Source: RUG11241 sp964560085 (lineage in GTDB: Bacteria; Bacillota_I; Bacilli_A; RF39; UBA660). Taken from it: a stretch of DNA of 64,000 nucleotides. Within the stretch, counting starts at the first letter, position 1; the number at the start of each line of letters is the position of its first letter. The translations under genes and the position numbers were made by a program. This document shows positions 16,958 through 26,173 of this stretch, in pieces. Where the stretch lies: the NCBI GenBank assembly GCA_964560085.1, contig CAZLKF010000006.1, positions 21,464-85,463 of the forward strand, in the 5' to 3' direction. The notes under the pieces are model-generated. The model had not been told where the DNA came from and did no database searches. It worked only from the letters and a program-made list of their open reading frames with translations.

Positions 16958-17380
16958 TTGAAAAAAGCTGTTGGTGGCGTATATATCTATAATTTAGTAA
17001 TCGTTTTTTTACTAATCGCCTTTGCTTTTGTTTGTGCTTTACTCAGTTACACCAAAGCTTTCAAAGTCAGCAAAAGTATTTCATCAATAATTGAAAAAAG
17101 TTCAGGGTATAATTCAGTTAGTCAAAAAAGCATAGAGCAATATCTAAACTCCATTGGTTATCAAGTAGTTATAACCGAACCCGCAAAATGCCCAACAAAA
17201 AATGGTCGTGCAGCCTCAGATGTTTTTAAGGGTGTATGTATTTATGAAATTTCTGACAAGAATAATAATAAATATATTAATTATGGAATAGTTTCATATA
17301 TGACTATCGACTTTCCAATAATTGATTTAATAAAAGTTCCTGTTTATATAGAAACAGAAAGAATATATGTGTTTAATTAA
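16958..17380 (+). CDS. Minor-pilin-like protein, paralogue 2
   Basis: A 140-residue protein, leader-like MKKAVGG, hydrophobic helix (about 8-28), then an extracytoplasmic domain with two cysteines. It is homologous to the 16442 protein along its whole length (KAF, IIEK, SIGY, then FPIIDLIKVPVYIETERIY). I choose TTG 16958 because it reproduces the MKE/MRE-A-x-G start of its neighbours and fits GAGTGGTT spacing; GTG 16949 would add three residues. It has its own promoter and terminator. Minor pilins usually prime or cap pili; that role is inferred from size and context. Confidence 0.65.
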   Translation: MKKAVGGVYIYNLVIVFLLIAFAFVCALLSYTKAFKVSKSISSIIEKSSGYNSVSQKSIEQYLNSIGYQVVITEPAKCPTKNGRAASDVFKGVCIYEISDKNNNKYINYGIVSYMTIDFPIIDLIKVPVYIETERIYVFN

Positions 17381-17402
17381 AGGTAAGGAAGCTTGCCTTT
17401 TT
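17380..17402 (+). terminator. Rho-independent terminator
   Basis: 8-bp stem with one G-T pair (17380-17387 with 17392-17399), loop GAAG, short T tract to 17402. Directly after the minor-pilin stop. Confidence 0.7.
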
Positions 17403-17432
17403 GACAATTTTAATAAAATTTCTTAAAAAGGA

Positions 17433-17460
17433 TTTGTAAACAAAAAAAATATGATATAAT
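17433..17460 (+). promoter_or_regulatory. Promoter of the VirB6-VirB4-NlpC operon
   Basis: TTTGTA (17433-17438), 16-nt spacer, extended -10 TGATATAAT (17452-17460), 48 nt before ATG 17509. The longer leader than usual holds no obvious hairpin. Confidence 0.6.
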
Positions 17461-17508
17461 TATCATGAATAATTGTGACGTTTTCATTTTGTTATTGGAG
17501 GTGCACTT

Positions 17509-19830
17509 ATGATATTAGGTGTCGATATAGTTTTTATATGTTTGAAGCTTTTACGTCAAATACTTGGAATTATTGACGGATATATATATACAGCAGCAGC
17601 AGAGATATATGGTTTAATGCTAGATATTGCTAGTGCTGAAGTTTTTACTAAGACAATGATTGATGAGATGGCTGGTCGTGTTTATCAATTGTTGGGTCTT
17701 GTTATGCTATTTAAACTTATATTTTCTTTTTTAACTTATGTTATTAACCCAGAAGCTATGAATGATAAAACAAAAGGATTTGGCAATATTTTGAAAAAAA
17801 TTGTCATTTCTTTGGGGTTAATAATTATAACTCCATGGGCTTTTACTCAAAGCCGTAATTTACAAACATATATAATACAAGATGGATTGATAGAATATTT
17901 TGTTCATGGAACAGCCAACATTGATTCAATTGATCCTGGCTATAATTTGATGTTTACTACAGCGAAACTTTTTATTACGCCATATCAATGTGCCAATGAA
18001 GCTGAAGGTGGTTGCAGTCAGTGTGCTACTGATAATATTTTGCAATCACCAGATAAAACAGGAAAGCCATGCAAAATCTGTGACGGAGAAAAAGCAGATT
18101 GGGAGAAACATGTCACAACTTCAGGAGAAGCTGGTCGATGTGCTTTTGGAAGCACATCTGATGCAAAGGGGCATAATATTACTGCCTATGGGGAACAGCT
18201 AATACGAGCAGTTACCCCAGCACCTACTAATCGTGGACAAGGATATGATTTGATAGCGTTAATGGGATTAAGCGGTTATGGAGAAAATTCTCAATTTTAT
18301 GTTGAGTTGCGATATCCTCTTATTGGAACGACTTTAGTTGGTATTGCTATTGGTTATATGTTAATTGTAATGTGTATTGATATTGCAGTTCGTTCTGTCA
18401 AATTATCTTTCTATGAGATAATAGCACCAATTCCAATTATGTCATATATAGGTTTTAAAGATGGAAAAGATGCAATGATTTCGAAGTGGTTTAGTCAGGT
18501 TTTAAAAACGTATGCTGACTTGTTTACACGTGTTTTGGCATTACAATTTTCTGTCGCATTTATCGGAATGTTAATAAAAAATGGTGTCTCACAAAATAGT
18601 TTTTTTGTAACATTATTCTTAATTATAGGCGCTTTAACTTTTGCAAAACAATTACCTAATATTTTAAAGGATATTGGTATTAACTTTGAAGGTGGCGGAT
18701 TCAGCTTAAAGAAAAAACTTCGTGATGACATGGCTGGAGGTCGTGCCTTAAATGCAGCTGCAGGAGCAGCTGGAGGTTTGGCTGCTAATGCGGCACACAA
18801 GGTTGGTGCGGTAGGAAAAAGGACTTTTGGATTTGCAAAAGATTTAAAAAATGGTAAGAGTTTAAAAGATTCGTATAAAGATAATTCTTTATTTGCAAAA
18901 AGACTTGCAAATGCAGGTAGGGCGTATAAACAATCAAAAGCATCTGGCAATAATTTTTTGAAAAGTGCATTTTCTGCTTCCAAGGCAAATACACAATTTA
19001 CCCGTGATCATGCTTCGGAAAAGGGTGGAAATCTTGTGGCTGGAGCTTTAAGTGGTGCTAGATCTGGATTGAAAGAAGAAAAACTAGATTTTGGAGCTAT
19101 TACAAAAGGAGCAAAAAGCGCAAATGCCGGAAGAATAGAAAGAGATAACGCATTAGAACAAGGTGCAACAGGAGCAGGTAGAACAATTTCTGGAATTCAA
19201 CAATCTGTTGGTATAAAAACAGCTGCACAGAGGGCAGATGCAAGATTTAAAGCTAGGGAAGATTTACAAAAAAGTGTTGATAGTGTTGAAACTGAAATGG
19301 ATAAAGAAGCAAGAAAACATAATGTTAATATTGGTACATTTGGTTTTAATGGAACTACTTTAGGAAATGAAGCTCAACATCAAGATTATGGTACGATAAT
19401 GTCAGCAATTGAAACTGCACGTTCAGCTGGTAGAACTAGTGTTAGATTAAGAGATAGTTCAGGAAGCTTTATTTCTGTACCGGATTCTGAATTTGCTCAT
19501 TTAGAAAAAGAACTTAAAAAGACTATATTTGATAAAATGGCTGGTGGAAGTGCAACTTCTGGAAGTACAGGAGCCGCATATACAGTTGAAGCTAAAACAA
19601 ATGCGATGCTTACACAGTTGGATTCTCAGCTAGAATATGCTGAACGAAGTGGAAGCATGAATGATATGAGCGGCAGGGCAATTGCTGGAACTGCCCATGG
19701 AACAGATTATAAATCAAAAGTCGATGCTATCAAGAGTGCTAATACAGGCACATATATTGACAAGTCAACTGATAGTTACAGAAGAGCAGTAGCAAATGAT
19801 GCTAATGCAAAAAAAGATGACAAAAAATAA
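17509..19830 (+). CDS. VirB6/TrbL-like T4SS inner-membrane channel protein
   Basis: A 773-residue protein. Residues 1-400 carry about six or seven helices, with PLIGTTLVGIAIGYMLIVM and KLSFYEIIAPIPIMSYIGF typical of the VirB6/TrbL core, which forms the T4SS membrane channel. An extracytoplasmic loop (about 160-215) has six cysteines at 161, 169, 172, 188, 191 and 211, in two CxxC pairs (CSQC, CKIC). Residues about 410-773 form a long soluble Ala/Gly/Lys-rich, largely helical tail, as in Gram-positive VirB6 homologues. TTGGAGGTG before ATG 17509. It heads an operon with PrgI-like, VirB4 and NlpC/P60 genes, which supports the assignment. Confidence 0.8.
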   Translation: MILGVDIVFICLKLLRQILGIIDGYIYTAAAEIYGLMLDIASAEVFTKTMIDEMAGRVYQLLGLVMLFKLIFSFLTYVINPEAMNDKTKGFGNILKKIVISLGLIIITPWAFTQSRNLQTYIIQDGLIEYFVHGTANIDSIDPGYNLMFTTAKLFITPYQCANEAEGGCSQCATDNILQSPDKTGKPCKICDGEKADWEKHVTTSGEAGRCAFGSTSDAKGHNITAYGEQLIRAVTPAPTNRGQGYDLIALMGLSGYGENSQFYVELRYPLIGTTLVGIAIGYMLIVMCIDIAVRSVKLSFYEIIAPIPIMSYIGFKDGKDAMISKWFSQVLKTYADLFTRVLALQFSVAFIGMLIKNGVSQNSFFVTLFLIIGALTFAKQLPNILKDIGINFEGGGFSLKKKLRDDMAGGRALNAAAGAAGGLAANAAHKVGAVGKRTFGFAKDLKNGKSLKDSYKDNSLFAKRLANAGRAYKQSKASGNNFLKSAFSASKANTQFTRDHASEKGGNLVAGALSGARSGLKEEKLDFGAITKGAKSANAGRIERDNALEQGATGAGRTISGIQQSVGIKTAAQRADARFKAREDLQKSVDSVETEMDKEARKHNVNIGTFGFNGTTLGNEAQHQDYGTIMSAIETARSAGRTSVRLRDSSGSFISVPDSEFAHLEKELKKTIFDKMAGGSATSGSTGAAYTVEAKTNAMLTQLDSQLEYAERSGSMNDMSGRAIAGTAHGTDYKSKVDAIKSANTGTYIDKSTDSYRRAVANDANAKKDDKK

Positions 19831-19847
19831 AAAGGGAGGAATAAAAT

Positions 19848-20180
19848 ATGAATCAATTTTTAATACCTGCCAATTCAAAAAAATCAATGTTAATATTTGG
19901 ACTATTCAATGTTACTGATTTGATAATATTTGGTTCAGGGCTCACAACAACGATGTTGTTGTTGGCTATAATTGGGCCAACTGAAACATTAGATACTTTT
20001 ATTGTTTTAATACCGCTTTTGGTAACAACACTTTTAGTTGCCCCTGTTCCTTATTATCACAATGTACGAACAGCAATTAAATCAATATGGACATTTTTCT
20101 TGAATAGACAAGTATTTGTATGGAAAGGATGGTGCATTAGAGATGTCTACAACGACAACGAACAATCAGCAAAGAAGTAA
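19848..20180 (+). CDS. PrgI-family protein (VirB3-like)
   Basis: A 110-residue protein with two close membrane helices (about 22-44 and 49-68), opening with QFLIPANSKKS and ending in a basic soluble tail. The PrgI family replaces VirB3 in Gram-positive T4SSs and sits directly upstream of virB4, as here. AAGGGAGGA precedes ATG 19848. It overlaps the next gene (VirB4 N-terminal part) by 38 nt. The FLIPANSKKS..L.FG.FN start is the family-typical pattern (VP..VS...K..FG.T). Confidence 0.78.
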   Translation: MNQFLIPANSKKSMLIFGLFNVTDLIIFGSGLTTTMLLLAIIGPTETLDTFIVLIPLLVTTLLVAPVPYYHNVRTAIKSIWTFFLNRQVFVWKGWCIRDVYNDNEQSAKK

Positions 20181-20703
20181 ATATACTGAAGATTTCTTGC
20201 CAATTAAAGAAATTAATAATAATTGTATATTTCTAAATAGTAAATATAAAGTAACAGGCATAAAAATAATGCCAAAAAACATCTTTATTATGGGCCCTGA
20301 AATGATGAATTCGGTCATAAGTAATTTAAGAGTTGTGTATAACTTGATAGATTATGAATTTTGGATTATATCAGCTGATAGACCTGTGGATATTAGTGTT
20401 TATATGTCTCAATTAGAACTTGCATATCAAAATGAGCAGGATCCTGTTCGAAAGAAATTAATTATGCAAGATATTAATAAAGGTGAACAATTTATTCAAA
20501 ATGAAGTTGTTGATACAGAATTCTTCCTTCTTTTTAAAGAAAAAGATGATGAAATAATTCAAAAAAGAATTAGAACATTAATTAACAATTTTGCTAATGC
20601 TGGCTTAGCAACTCGTCAAGTTAGTAATGAAGATTTGCGAATATTATTAGATAATTTCTTTAATGCAGGAACATCAACAAAGTTTGGGACGGTGATGTCA
20701 TAA
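20143..20703 (+). CDS. VirB4 N-terminal domain encoded as a separate gene
   Basis: A 186-residue soluble protein matching the N-terminal region of Gram-positive VirB4: TEDFLPIKEINNNCIFLNSK, a long strand-helix unit around VISNLRVVYNLIDYEFWII, then FFLLFKEKDDEIIQKRI and an ANAGLATRQVSNEDLRILL segment. In usual VirB4 proteins this leads straight into the part that here begins in the next gene. Start at ATG 20143 from the upstream AGGATGGTG; the earlier ATG 20116 is within the PrgI gene. It ends in TAATG shared with the ATPase gene, which has its own GGTGAT site (20691-20696), so the split looks real and not a sequencing shift. Confidence 0.72.
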   Translation: MSTTTTNNQQRSKYTEDFLPIKEINNNCIFLNSKYKVTGIKIMPKNIFIMGPEMMNSVISNLRVVYNLIDYEFWIISADRPVDISVYMSQLELAYQNEQDPVRKKLIMQDINKGEQFIQNEVVDTEFFLLFKEKDDEIIQKRIRTLINNFANAGLATRQVSNEDLRILLDNFFNAGTSTKFGTVMS

Positions 20704-22490
20704 TGGGAAATATAAAATCAGAAGTAGCACCTAAAGGATTACAGTTTAAACCAGCTGAGTTTATCATTAGTGATCAATGGGCAACCATATTAACGGTTGT
20801 TTCTTATCCGAAATACATAGATCCTGGATACTTGTCATCTCTGACAAGTATTCCTGGAATAAAGGTTGTTATTAAACATATACCATTACCTTTTAGTGTA
20901 ATTAGTAAGATGTTAAATAAAGAAATTGCTGATTTAAAGCAAAGATATCAAGATGAAAATGACAAAACGATTCAAGAAAGAATGCGTCAAGATTATGAAT
21001 CATTGGAATACTTTATTCAAATGTTGGCATCTAATAATTCGGCAATTTTCGATTTTCAAATGCATATAATGCTAACTGCTAACACACAAGATGAATTAGC
21101 AAACAAAAAAATGCAAATGAAAAATTATCTAGAATCAATGGAGTTAAAGGCAATACCATTAAGATTTGAACAAGAAAAAGTTTTAAAATCAATTGTTCCA
21201 ATTTTTCCAAAACAAGAGATTGAATCACGAATTGGAGTACCAATTCCGTCGCCAACAATTGCAGCAATGTATCCATTTATTTTCGATAGTGTAAAAGATG
21301 CTGGCTTAGCGACATTATTAGGCGTTGATTTTTCTGGAGGAGTTATTCTATTTAATCAATTTTTATATCAAATAAAAAAAGAGCATAATCGTAATAATGC
21401 TAATATGATAATATTAGGTACTTCTGGTAGTGGTAAATCAACAGCTGCAAAAATTTTGTTGCGTGCTAACGTTAGAAATAATCATCAAATTGTTTGCATC
21501 GATCCTGAAGGCGAACTTGGTGATATGGTTAGAATATATAACGGCGATTTTATTGATTTAGGTAAGGGTGGAGAATACGGAATGATTAATCCGCTCGAAG
21601 TCGTTGTTGATAGTGATGAAGATGAATTGGAATCTGGTGCCGGATATTCAGTTTTAACTCGAACTTTGCAAACTTTAAAAGCATTTATGAAGTATTATGC
21701 TCCAGATATTCAAGATGATGTTTTAACTCTTTTTAGTGAAGTTGTTCAAGAAACATATATGCGTTTTGGTATTAACTATCAAAGTGATTTTACTAAATTT
21801 ACATCCGATGATTATCCAACTTTGAATGATGTTTATGAAACAATTAAAGGACGATTATTATCAATGAATGATCGTACACACGAGAAAGATATTATGGAAA
21901 GACTTGAATTAAAGGTAAGACCTTTAGTAAAAGAGTTAAAGTATTATTTCTCAGGTCATACTACTATTAAAGCTCAAAGTAAGTTTATTGCGTTTAATAT
22001 TCGTGAAGTTATGAATGCTGATGCAAATGTTCGAAATGCTTTATTCTTCAATATTTTGAAATATGCTTGGAGTTTAACTTTGGATCGTAGCGTTAATACA
22101 GTTTTAATGGTTGATGAAGCACATGTTTTGTTAGGAAGCAACAATACACTAGGTGCTGATTTCTTAGCTCAAATTCAAAGACGTTCAAGAAAATACAATA
22201 CAGGTACAATAATTATTACGCAGCAACCAAGTGATTTTAGTGATCCTGCTGTAATTACTCAAGGAAAAGCAATTTTTGATAATGCTTCTTATTACTTAGT
22301 AATGGGATTAAAAAAACAAGCAGTTGAAGATCTTGCTCAATTGATTGATTTAAATGAGAGTGAACAAGATAGTATAAAGAGATATTCACAAGGTGAAGCT
22401 TTGTTTGTGTGTGGAAGTCGTCGTATGCGTATAAATGTAATTGCAACGGACGATGAATTAGATTCATTTGGACGCGGAGGCGGACTATAA
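20703..22490 (+). CDS. virB4: VirB4-type T4SS ATPase
   Basis: A 595-residue motor ATPase of the type IV secretion system. Walker A GTSGSGKST (residues 239-247), Walker B VLMVDEAH (467-474, catalytic Glu472), followed by the conserved Q-R-S-R (QIQRRSRKYNTG) and TQQPSDF motif with Gln finger, and a C-terminal GEALF segment. Residues 1-220 complete the VirB4 N-terminal domain started by the preceding gene (PKYIDPGYLSSLTSIPG). VirB4 energises pilus biogenesis and substrate transfer at the cytoplasmic face. No relaxase gene accompanies it in the window. Confidence 0.93.
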   Translation: MGNIKSEVAPKGLQFKPAEFIISDQWATILTVVSYPKYIDPGYLSSLTSIPGIKVVIKHIPLPFSVISKMLNKEIADLKQRYQDENDKTIQERMRQDYESLEYFIQMLASNNSAIFDFQMHIMLTANTQDELANKKMQMKNYLESMELKAIPLRFEQEKVLKSIVPIFPKQEIESRIGVPIPSPTIAAMYPFIFDSVKDAGLATLLGVDFSGGVILFNQFLYQIKKEHNRNNANMIILGTSGSGKSTAAKILLRANVRNNHQIVCIDPEGELGDMVRIYNGDFIDLGKGGEYGMINPLEVVVDSDEDELESGAGYSVLTRTLQTLKAFMKYYAPDIQDDVLTLFSEVVQETYMRFGINYQSDFTKFTSDDYPTLNDVYETIKGRLLSMNDRTHEKDIMERLELKVRPLVKELKYYFSGHTTIKAQSKFIAFNIREVMNADANVRNALFFNILKYAWSLTLDRSVNTVLMVDEAHVLLGSNNTLGADFLAQIQRRSRKYNTGTIIITQQPSDFSDPAVITQGKAIFDNASYYLVMGLKKQAVEDLAQLIDLNESEQDSIKRYSQGEALFVCGSRRMRINVIATDDELDSFGRGGGL

Positions 22491-22516
22491 TATAATTTGA
22501 AACGGTGGTGAAAAAC

Positions 22517-25405
22517 ATGGCTTCAAAAGAAAATAAATTTGCAAAATCTGAAGGCGGGGCCATGTTGACACCAAATAACAATGCCCAGTCTTCTTTTGGC
22601 TTAAATGTTCCTAGAAATCAAAATAATATAGGAATGAATAATAGGCAGAATAATGCTGGAGTCGGGCCACAAAATCAAGCTGGTGATGGTGGCGATTCAT
22701 TAAACAATGGTGAAGAAAATTCACAAAATCAAGGCGATAATAACAAAAATCAACAGGGAGCATCTACTAATGGTAAGCAAGGTGAAAATAATTCGTCAAC
22801 AGATGAACTTCAAAAAAAAGCCTTAAAAGAAGGTGGAAAAGTAGCCTTGATGGCTGCTGGAGCTCCTGCGCCTGTAGCCGATAAAGTAGTTGAAACGGCC
22901 GAAAAAACAGGCGCTCTTGATAAGATTAATGCTAAGGTAAATGAAATTAAAAAAAAGAAACTTTTAAAATTTTTACCTTTATTAAGTGGTCTGCTTCCAA
23001 TAGCCTTTGGATTTATCATGGTAATTATGGTTTTATCTATAGTAATGGCTGCTATGACAGGAGTAGAAAGTACTGCCAAATCGGTAATCAATTTTTTTAC
23101 TTCGACCTGGGAAGACTTTATTGGGTTATTTTCACCAGACTATAAATCAGAAGCAGTATTTTTATCGGCATTGCCGAAAGTCAATGCTAACGCTGACTCT
23201 GAAGAAAAAAAGAATATGAGCAAATATTTATCAGCTATTATGGGGTCTGTATATTATGAAGCTACTACGTTAAATAGCAACGGCACACTTGATACAAGAG
23301 AATACGCATTTTATCGTGGACTTTCACGAATTGCTGAGATTACTTATAATGGGTTAAATTCATCAGCAGGTCGGTTGCGTCCAGAAGTAATAGCTACCAA
23401 AATAGCTACATTAAATGAAGAATTACCTTTAGATTATATAAAAGACGAGAATGGCAACTATATAACAGACGAGAATGGCAACAAAACGCTAGCTTATGCT
23501 GGTACTAATTATGAAAGCGTGCGCAAAGGTCAAAACAGCGCTTGGGATAAGATACAAAAATTTGTTAAAGCTTTAAAAGATGATCTGGCAGATTTAGCAA
23601 AAGCCGAAAACGGTGGTTATACTTTCGACTTTGATGGTGCATTTAAACCTTACTTAGATGAATACATTCAAAAAAATATTATTGATACAAAAATTTCAAC
23701 AGCAAGTATGGAAGTGTTAAAAGAGAACTTGCTAATAACTTGTAATTACTATGAAGAACAATTAAAAACAGCTGCATCAGATGAAGAAACTGCTTCTGCT
23801 TCGGGTGAGGACATAATATCTTATTTCGGCTCAATTTATGGTGATCAATCGTGTGCAATGTTAACAAAATATGAGCCAAATAATCATGAATTTACAGAGT
23901 CACAAGGAATTTCTGATAAAAAAATACATAGTATTTATGATGGCGAAGTAATTTATGTCAATCAAGGAATAAACTTATATGATAAATGGGATTCTAAAAC
24001 TCAAAGATGTCTTTGCGATGGCAAAATATGTGATAATTATAATGGATCACAAATTAAAATAAAGTTTGTAGTTGATGAAATTGAATATATAGCAACTTAT
24101 TCAAATATGGCAACAACGGCAGTCGAAGTTGGCGATTCAGTTTCAAAGGGTGAAGTTATTGGCACAGAAGGGAATACTGGTTGTACCAATATAGACAAAT
24201 TAACTTTTCAACTTACAAGTGAAAGTGGAATAAATTATAACACCAATGATTTACTTTATAAATGTAGTAGTTTTGCAAATACTGCTAATACATGTAATTT
24301 TAATAATCTCAAAATAAATTTGCTTGATTGCAACAATAAAACACTAATTAAGCAAATTCCATTTTATGATTATGTAAAGGAACAAGTATTTGTTAATCAT
24401 AAGCAAAATCTAAGTGAGATTGAGTATGTAAAAGCTGCAGTAATCATAAGTGCAAACAATATTCTAAAAAGTGCTAATTATCAAGTTGGTGTTAAAGAAT
24501 TGGATATTGAAGTTTGTGATTATAAAGAAAAAAATATTATTGATTCTTCAATTATTGACAGCAGCATTGATAAAGTACGTGGTCAAATAATGACTTATAA
24601 TAAAAAAATCGTTGCATTACGTTTTAATGATACATGTAATCGAACATTTGAGAACGCAAATGCCAATAGTATATATAATTTAATGTGCAGTAATAATGCA
24701 TTTAAAATGGCTCAAAATGGGAAAAGTTATACAGAAATACTTAATACTTATTATCCAAACTACCAATTAGATAACAATTATTGCGTAAATTATGCTGACA
24801 ACATTAATGAGTACTCTTTAAAAAATGATAAACAATATTTAACAAGTGAAACATATACAGATGATGAATATATAAAATTTGAAAAAGAATTAAAAGAGAA
24901 AATTAATATGGCTGGTTTTAAGACAAGAGCAGCTGCAGTGGAAACTGCCCGTTACTTAAGTTTAGGTTTGGATAGTAAAATAGCATATAAAGTAGGTGGA
25001 AATTATTTCTACGAAGGCTTGAATAAAAACTGGTATGTTGATGGCCTTGATAGTTGTGGCTTTATATCGTGGGTTTTATTTAATGCCGGAGCTAACATTG
25101 AACAAAGTATGAATGTTATGCAGTTGATTAGTTCACAAAACATAACAGGAAATTTAAAAATAACGAATGAATTTTATAAATATTATGATAAAGTCCAAGT
25201 TGGTGATTTCGCTTGGAAAGAAGGACATATTGGAATTATAATTGGAAAAAATGATGGTTTGTTATATATTGCGGAAGCAAATAGTAAAGAAGGACTTATA
25301 GTAACAACAATAACAGCGTACGGGGAATCATCATCAAATTATACACATATATATTTTGCCGATAATTATTATGACAAGACTGGCAATATAACAAGCATGT
25401 GGTAA
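22517..25405 (+). CDS. VirB1-like wall hydrolase: membrane anchor, M23-like and NlpC/P60 domains
   Basis: A 962-residue bitopic protein: Asn/Gln/Gly-rich cytoplasmic tail (1-90), helical segment, one membrane helix (about 155-180), a long extracytoplasmic region, an M23/LytM-like beta domain (about 460-575: IYDGEVIYVNQG, VGDSVSKGEVIGTEGNTG) and a C-terminal NlpC/P60 domain (about 797-955). NlpC catalytic Cys847 is in DSCGFISW and His904 in GHIGIIIG. The M23-like domain lacks the HxH metal ligands (LTFQL in place of LHFE-type), so it is probably a binding fold. Such proteins open peptidoglycan for T4SS assembly in Gram-positives. Start at ATG 22517 after GGTGGTGA. Cysteine pairs (CLCDG, CDN) mark the outer part. 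Confidence 0.83.
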   Translation: MASKENKFAKSEGGAMLTPNNNAQSSFGLNVPRNQNNIGMNNRQNNAGVGPQNQAGDGGDSLNNGEENSQNQGDNNKNQQGASTNGKQGENNSSTDELQKKALKEGGKVALMAAGAPAPVADKVVETAEKTGALDKINAKVNEIKKKKLLKFLPLLSGLLPIAFGFIMVIMVLSIVMAAMTGVESTAKSVINFFTSTWEDFIGLFSPDYKSEAVFLSALPKVNANADSEEKKNMSKYLSAIMGSVYYEATTLNSNGTLDTREYAFYRGLSRIAEITYNGLNSSAGRLRPEVIATKIATLNEELPLDYIKDENGNYITDENGNKTLAYAGTNYESVRKGQNSAWDKIQKFVKALKDDLADLAKAENGGYTFDFDGAFKPYLDEYIQKNIIDTKISTASMEVLKENLLITCNYYEEQLKTAASDEETASASGEDIISYFGSIYGDQSCAMLTKYEPNNHEFTESQGISDKKIHSIYDGEVIYVNQGINLYDKWDSKTQRCLCDGKICDNYNGSQIKIKFVVDEIEYIATYSNMATTAVEVGDSVSKGEVIGTEGNTGCTNIDKLTFQLTSESGINYNTNDLLYKCSSFANTANTCNFNNLKINLLDCNNKTLIKQIPFYDYVKEQVFVNHKQNLSEIEYVKAAVIISANNILKSANYQVGVKELDIEVCDYKEKNIIDSSIIDSSIDKVRGQIMTYNKKIVALRFNDTCNRTFENANANSIYNLMCSNNAFKMAQNGKSYTEILNTYYPNYQLDNNYCVNYADNINEYSLKNDKQYLTSETYTDDEYIKFEKELKEKINMAGFKTRAAAVETARYLSLGLDSKIAYKVGGNYFYEGLNKNWYVDGLDSCGFISWVLFNAGANIEQSMNVMQLISSQNITGNLKITNEFYKYYDKVQVGDFAWKEGHIGIIIGKNDGLLYIAEANSKEGLIVTTITAYGESSSNYTHIYFADNYYDKTGNITSMW

Positions 25406-25414
25406 GGAGCGTTT

Positions 25415-26122
25415 ATGAAAAAGAAAATAATTGTATTATTCATTTTATTACTACTTACTGGATGTAAGGCGAAATATGGATTACAAATTAATTTTGGTGG
25501 TTCAGTAATTGAAACAGGTAATATCCTAATTGATAAAAATCTTGTTGGACTTGGAGGAACTTCCAATAATACAGACATTTTTCTAGAAGATTTACTTGAA
25601 AAATATGGAGCAACTAAATATCGTTTGAAAACTAAAATTAATGAAACAAATTATATTGGTTATAAATTCTATCATCGCTATAATAATTTAGAATATTACA
25701 GTAATCAATCTCCTGCTATAAATCTTCTGTATGATTATGTCAACTATAGTAGTTTGGATGGATTTTCAACAATACAAAGTAGTGATAAAAGTAAAATAGA
25801 TACTTATAATTCTACTGCAAGTGATGTTCCAACAAAAGTTGAAGAAATAAATATTTCTATAGCATTGCCATATAAAGTGATAGAAAATAATGCAACAACA
25901 ATAGACCGTGAAAATAATATTTATACATGGGTTATAGTACCGGGTGCTGAATCAGAGAAAATAAAATTATCTTATCGCGATAGTGAGCTATTTACAAATA
26001 ATCCCTTATATTTGGCTAGATATGTAAGCCCGTATATATATATAGTAGTTTTGATTGCAGTTGTTGCTATAATAGTAATAATAGTTATAAAAGGAAAAAT
26101 GCGATATATAAATAAACTATAG
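25415..26122 (+). CDS. Lipoprotein with C-terminal membrane helix
   Basis: A 235-residue protein with lipobox LLTGC (Cys17) after a lysine-rich signal, an extracytoplasmic beta-rich domain, and a second anchor near the C terminus (about 207-227) with basic tail KGKMRYINKL. Being tethered at both ends is unusual for a lipoprotein. Pattern NISIALPYKVIENNATTIDRENNIYTW then a C-terminal helix recalls LppM/DUF3153-type envelope proteins, which share a lipobox, a beta-barrel-like domain and a terminal helix. 9 nt after the hydrolase gene with GGAGCG before ATG, so it belongs to the T4SS operon. Confidence 0.72.
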   Translation: MKKKIIVLFILLLLTGCKAKYGLQINFGGSVIETGNILIDKNLVGLGGTSNNTDIFLEDLLEKYGATKYRLKTKINETNYIGYKFYHRYNNLEYYSNQSPAINLLYDYVNYSSLDGFSTIQSSDKSKIDTYNSTASDVPTKVEEINISIALPYKVIENNATTIDRENNIYTWVIVPGAESEKIKLSYRDSELFTNNPLYLARYVSPYIYIVVLIAVVAIIVIIVIKGKMRYINKL

Positions 26123-26144
26123 TCTTTAATTTCTAGGACTTATT

Positions 26145-26153
26145 TGTTATAAT
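26145..26153 (+). promoter_or_regulatory. Extended -10 promoter of the VirD4 gene
   Basis: TGTTATAAT, 21 nt before ATG 26174; AGGTGAT follows at 26164-26170. No strong -35. Confidence 0.6.
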
Positions 26154-26173
26154 ATATCAATTGAGGTGATAAA

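Noticed and set aside
18495..18983. 162-residue antisense ORF inside the VirB6-like gene
   Set aside because: It mirrors the Ala/Lys-rich codons of the sense frame, lacks a ribosome-binding site and has no family pattern.
20680..20710. Frameshift error splitting virB4
   Set aside because: The ATPase part has its own GGTGAT site at proper spacing and a TAATG overlap like several genuine gene pairs here.
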